Source: Bacteroidetes bacterium UBA1952 (GTDB lineage Bacteria > Bacteroidota > Bacteroidia > Chitinophagales > Chitinophagaceae). From it: a stretch of DNA of 30,591 nt. The number at the start of each line of letters is the position of its first letter. The first letter of the stretch is position 1. The translations under genes were made by a program, and so were the position numbers. Positions 29,668 to 30,591 of this stretch are shown one piece after another. Under the pieces are notes generated by a model. It was not told the origin of the DNA and did not search any database. It saw nothing but the letters and a program-made list of their open reading frames with translations. The stretch is from NCBI GenBank assembly GCA_002336725.1, contig DDEO01000192.1:28979-59569 (forward strand). Direction: 5' to 3'.

Positions 29668-29699
29668 CAAAGTAAATTCACAAAATGTGAATAGAGCAA
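29668..29699 (-). promoter_or_regulatory. Candidate early promoter
   Basis: On the minus strand a TTG (29699-29697) and TACTTTG (29674-29668), one base short of the Bacteroidota TAnnTTTG element, are separated by 22 bases. The spacer contains the perfect inverted repeat at 29676-29692, so a bound repressor would block it. It lies 21 bases before the start of the first early gene. Confidence 0.5.
29676..29692. promoter_or_regulatory. Operator: perfect inverted repeat ATTCACA-AAA-TGTGAAT
   Basis: A 17-bp perfect inverted repeat with 7-bp arms, in the gap between repressor and early operon and within the candidate early promoter. Likely bound by the repressor (29737-30192), the Ner-like protein, or both. 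Confidence 0.75.
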
Positions 29700-29705
29700 C
29701 ACTTT

Positions 29706-29722
29706 TTACACAGAAGATGTAA
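29706..29722. promoter_or_regulatory. Second operator-like inverted repeat
   Basis: TTACA at 29706-29710 and TGTAA at 29718-29722, related to the arms of the first operator (TTCACA/TGTGAA) but with a 7-base spacer. It lies 15 bases before the repressor ATG and could mediate autoregulation. Confidence 0.5.
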
Positions 29723-29736
29723 TTTTTATTTTCCTT

Positions 29737-30192
29737 ATGGATAACAAGGCCATTATTGATGAACTCACCAAGCACTTCGCGGCTGGCAAGGCTAAAGATT
29801 TAGCTTCAATGCTGAATATTACCCCTCAAATGCTCTCCAATTGGAAGAGTAGGGATGAACCCAATTGGCGTCTCATTTTCACCAAATGTGTAGGGGTTAG
29901 TGCGTCTTGGCTTTTAAGTGGTGGGCAAGGAGAGATGATGCATACTATACGAGAAGAGAATCCTTCCGAAAAAGGGTGGGAAGCATTTTGTTATTTTTTG
30001 CAAGCCCAGCTTGAGGAATCTAAACAGAGATACCAACAATTGGAAAGCATCATTTTTCACGGCACACCCGAATTGAGGAACGCGCTGGTAAACGCACAGA
30101 GTGCAAAACGCCTTCAAGCGTTGAGCGACAAAATGGAAGAACAACGGAAGCGGTGGGAGTTTGAAACGTCTGAAAAAGAGGTAGGGAAGTAG
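29737..30192 (+). CDS. Phage repressor (CI-type helix-turn-helix)
   Basis: A 151-residue protein. The N-terminal domain, KHFAAGKAKDLASMLNITPQ and MLSNWKSRDEPNW, then GVSASWLLSGGQGEM, is the CI/HTH_3-type repressor domain with the WLLSGGQGEM end typical of Bacteroidota phage regulators. The C-terminal half is a coiled coil (EQRKRWEFETSEK), with no LexA-type peptidase, so it is probably not cleaved in the SOS response by itself. It diverges from the early operon across an operator region and should maintain lysogeny. Confidence 0.8.
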   Translation: MDNKAIIDELTKHFAAGKAKDLASMLNITPQMLSNWKSRDEPNWRLIFTKCVGVSASWLLSGGQGEMMHTIREENPSEKGWEAFCYFLQAQLEESKQRYQQLESIIFHGTPELRNALVNAQSAKRLQALSDKMEEQRKRWEFETSEKEVGK

Positions 30193-30221
30193 GGTTTTGA
30201 AAACCAGTATTTCCGGAAAAT

Positions 30222-30255
30222 GGGCGCAAACCCGCGCCCTGTAAGGTTTTTTGCA
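30222..30255 (+). terminator. Terminator of the repressor gene
   Basis: GGGCGC (30222-30227) pairs with GCGCCC (30234-30239) over a 6-base loop, and a TTTTTT run follows at about 30249. It lies 30 bases after the repressor stop. Confidence 0.7.
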
Positions 30256-30371
30256 TCATGCATTATAGCTTTTATGCGTCCTTAAAGGGGGGCGTATCCG
30301 TCAAAACCATGCGCAAGAGGGGCTTTTTTTGTCCTTATCGGGGTTTCAATCGTGCTTTTAAAACTGCGTTT

Positions 30372-30407
30372 TGTAACCCCAGGTGTAACCCCAGATGTAA
30401 CCCCAGC
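30372..30407 (+). repeat. Three tandem 12-bp units TGTAACCCCAG(G/A/C)
   Basis: Units at 30372-30383, 30384-30395 and 30396-30407 differ only in the last base. A 12-bp period is close to one helical turn, and the location on the outer side of the repressor suggests protein-binding sites, possibly for the transposase at the phage end. Confidence 0.7.
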
Positions 30408-30591
30408 CCAAAAAACCGGCTTTTTTCGGTCTTTTTCGGTATTTTAAAGAAGCTGTTTTTAGTGCTATTTTCGGGCTTATTCAGGTAGAATTACAAGAAT
30501 ACCAGAAAGCCTCTAAACCCACGTAGAATGGGCTTTTAAAGTGCTTTACACAGCTTTTCAAGGCGCATTATACTTCACAAGGGATAAATTA

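Larger units (their letters stand above)
30193..30591. other. Non-coding end region next to the repressor; phage end may lie here
   Basis: No convincing gene in 399 bases. It holds a terminator at 30222-30255, a tandem repeat at 30372-30407, and several T-rich runs with TTTTTCGGT repeated twice near 30425-30440. In Mu the left end lies beyond the repressor and carries transposase-binding sites, so this stretch should contain or approach that end. No boundary with host DNA can be placed from one window. Confidence 0.5.

Noticed and set aside
29733..29742. DnaA-box-like TTATCCATA (minus strand) at the repressor start
   Set aside because: One mismatch to the consensus; several such matches are expected by chance in 30 kb, so it does not support a target for the DnaA-like protein.
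30258..30488. 76-codon plus-strand open frame with repeated CNPR
   Set aside because: The repeats are a by-product of the tandem 12-bp DNA units; composition is not protein-like and it follows the repressor terminator.
29705..30553. Nine-base TTTACACAG shared by the operator region, 30545 and a coding site near 25760
   Set aside because: Three copies of a 9-mer with one in coding DNA and no common context; likely chance.
1..30591. CRISPR arrays, tRNAs, rRNAs, diversity-generating retroelement
   Set aside because: No spaced repeat array, cloverleaf-like segment, rRNA-like sequence or reverse transcriptase was seen on either strand.

Overview
The window is almost entirely one Mu-like transposable (replicative, contractile-tailed) prophage or phage genome, most likely from a member of the Bacteroidota. 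The evidence for the phage type is a DDE transposase with an adjacent MuB-type ATPase, a Gam homologue, and a full set of Mu-style head and tail genes (terminase, DUF935 portal, MuF, virion morphogenesis protein, gp36/DUF1320, sheath, tube, baseplate). The evidence for the host is indirect: a signal peptide ending in NAQ, promoter boxes resembling the Bacteroidota TAnnTTTG element, and several structural families (for example the DUF6046-like tail protein) that I know mainly from Bacteroidota prophages. No host gene, tRNA, rRNA, CRISPR array or DGR was seen.

Layout in Mu terms, which is right to left here. A repressor (29737-30192, +) diverges from a small DNA-binding protein and a long early operon on the minus strand (29647 down to about 23417): transposase, MuB-like ATPase, RecA-like ATPase, a stand-alone DnaA domain IV protein, several small unknowns and Gam. 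The operator region between them holds two inverted repeats and a candidate early promoter. After a hairpin comes a single gene closed by a terminator (23008-23301), then a GemA-like protein, a replication-type tail domain protein, a secreted protein and another terminator. A short minus-strand pair (21502-20775) follows.

The late genes form two divergent operons fired from a 114-bp region at 13594-13707 that carries a perfect 17-bp palindrome. The plus operon (13708-20740) encodes small and large terminase, gp36, a DNA methyltransferase, portal, a MuF head protein and the gpG-like protein. The minus operon (13593 to beyond base 1) encodes a protease-scaffold, the major capsid protein, a lysis cassette (two membrane/coiled-coil proteins and an endolysin), then a neck/tail set: sheath, tube, tail chaperone with an out-of-frame extension, tape measure, hub, spike and baseplate. 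The window ends inside a gp48-like gene, so tail fibres and the far phage end lie beyond base 1.

Most notable points: (1) the MuF protein carries a C-terminal HExxH (zinc-metallopeptidase-like) domain and is followed by a lone, oppositely oriented 90-residue gene with its own candidate promoter, which looks like a phage-borne toxin/immunity arrangement; (2) a lipoprotein gene is bracketed by perfect 53-bp direct repeats that each contain a hairpin, and a third copy of the hairpin upstream of the tail chaperone shows a compensatory base-pair change; (3) the palindrome TTCCGGAA is heavily over-represented and occurs in several reading frames and in non-coding DNA; (4) about 100 codons upstream of MuF are open in frame but have no start codon and lie over a strong hairpin.
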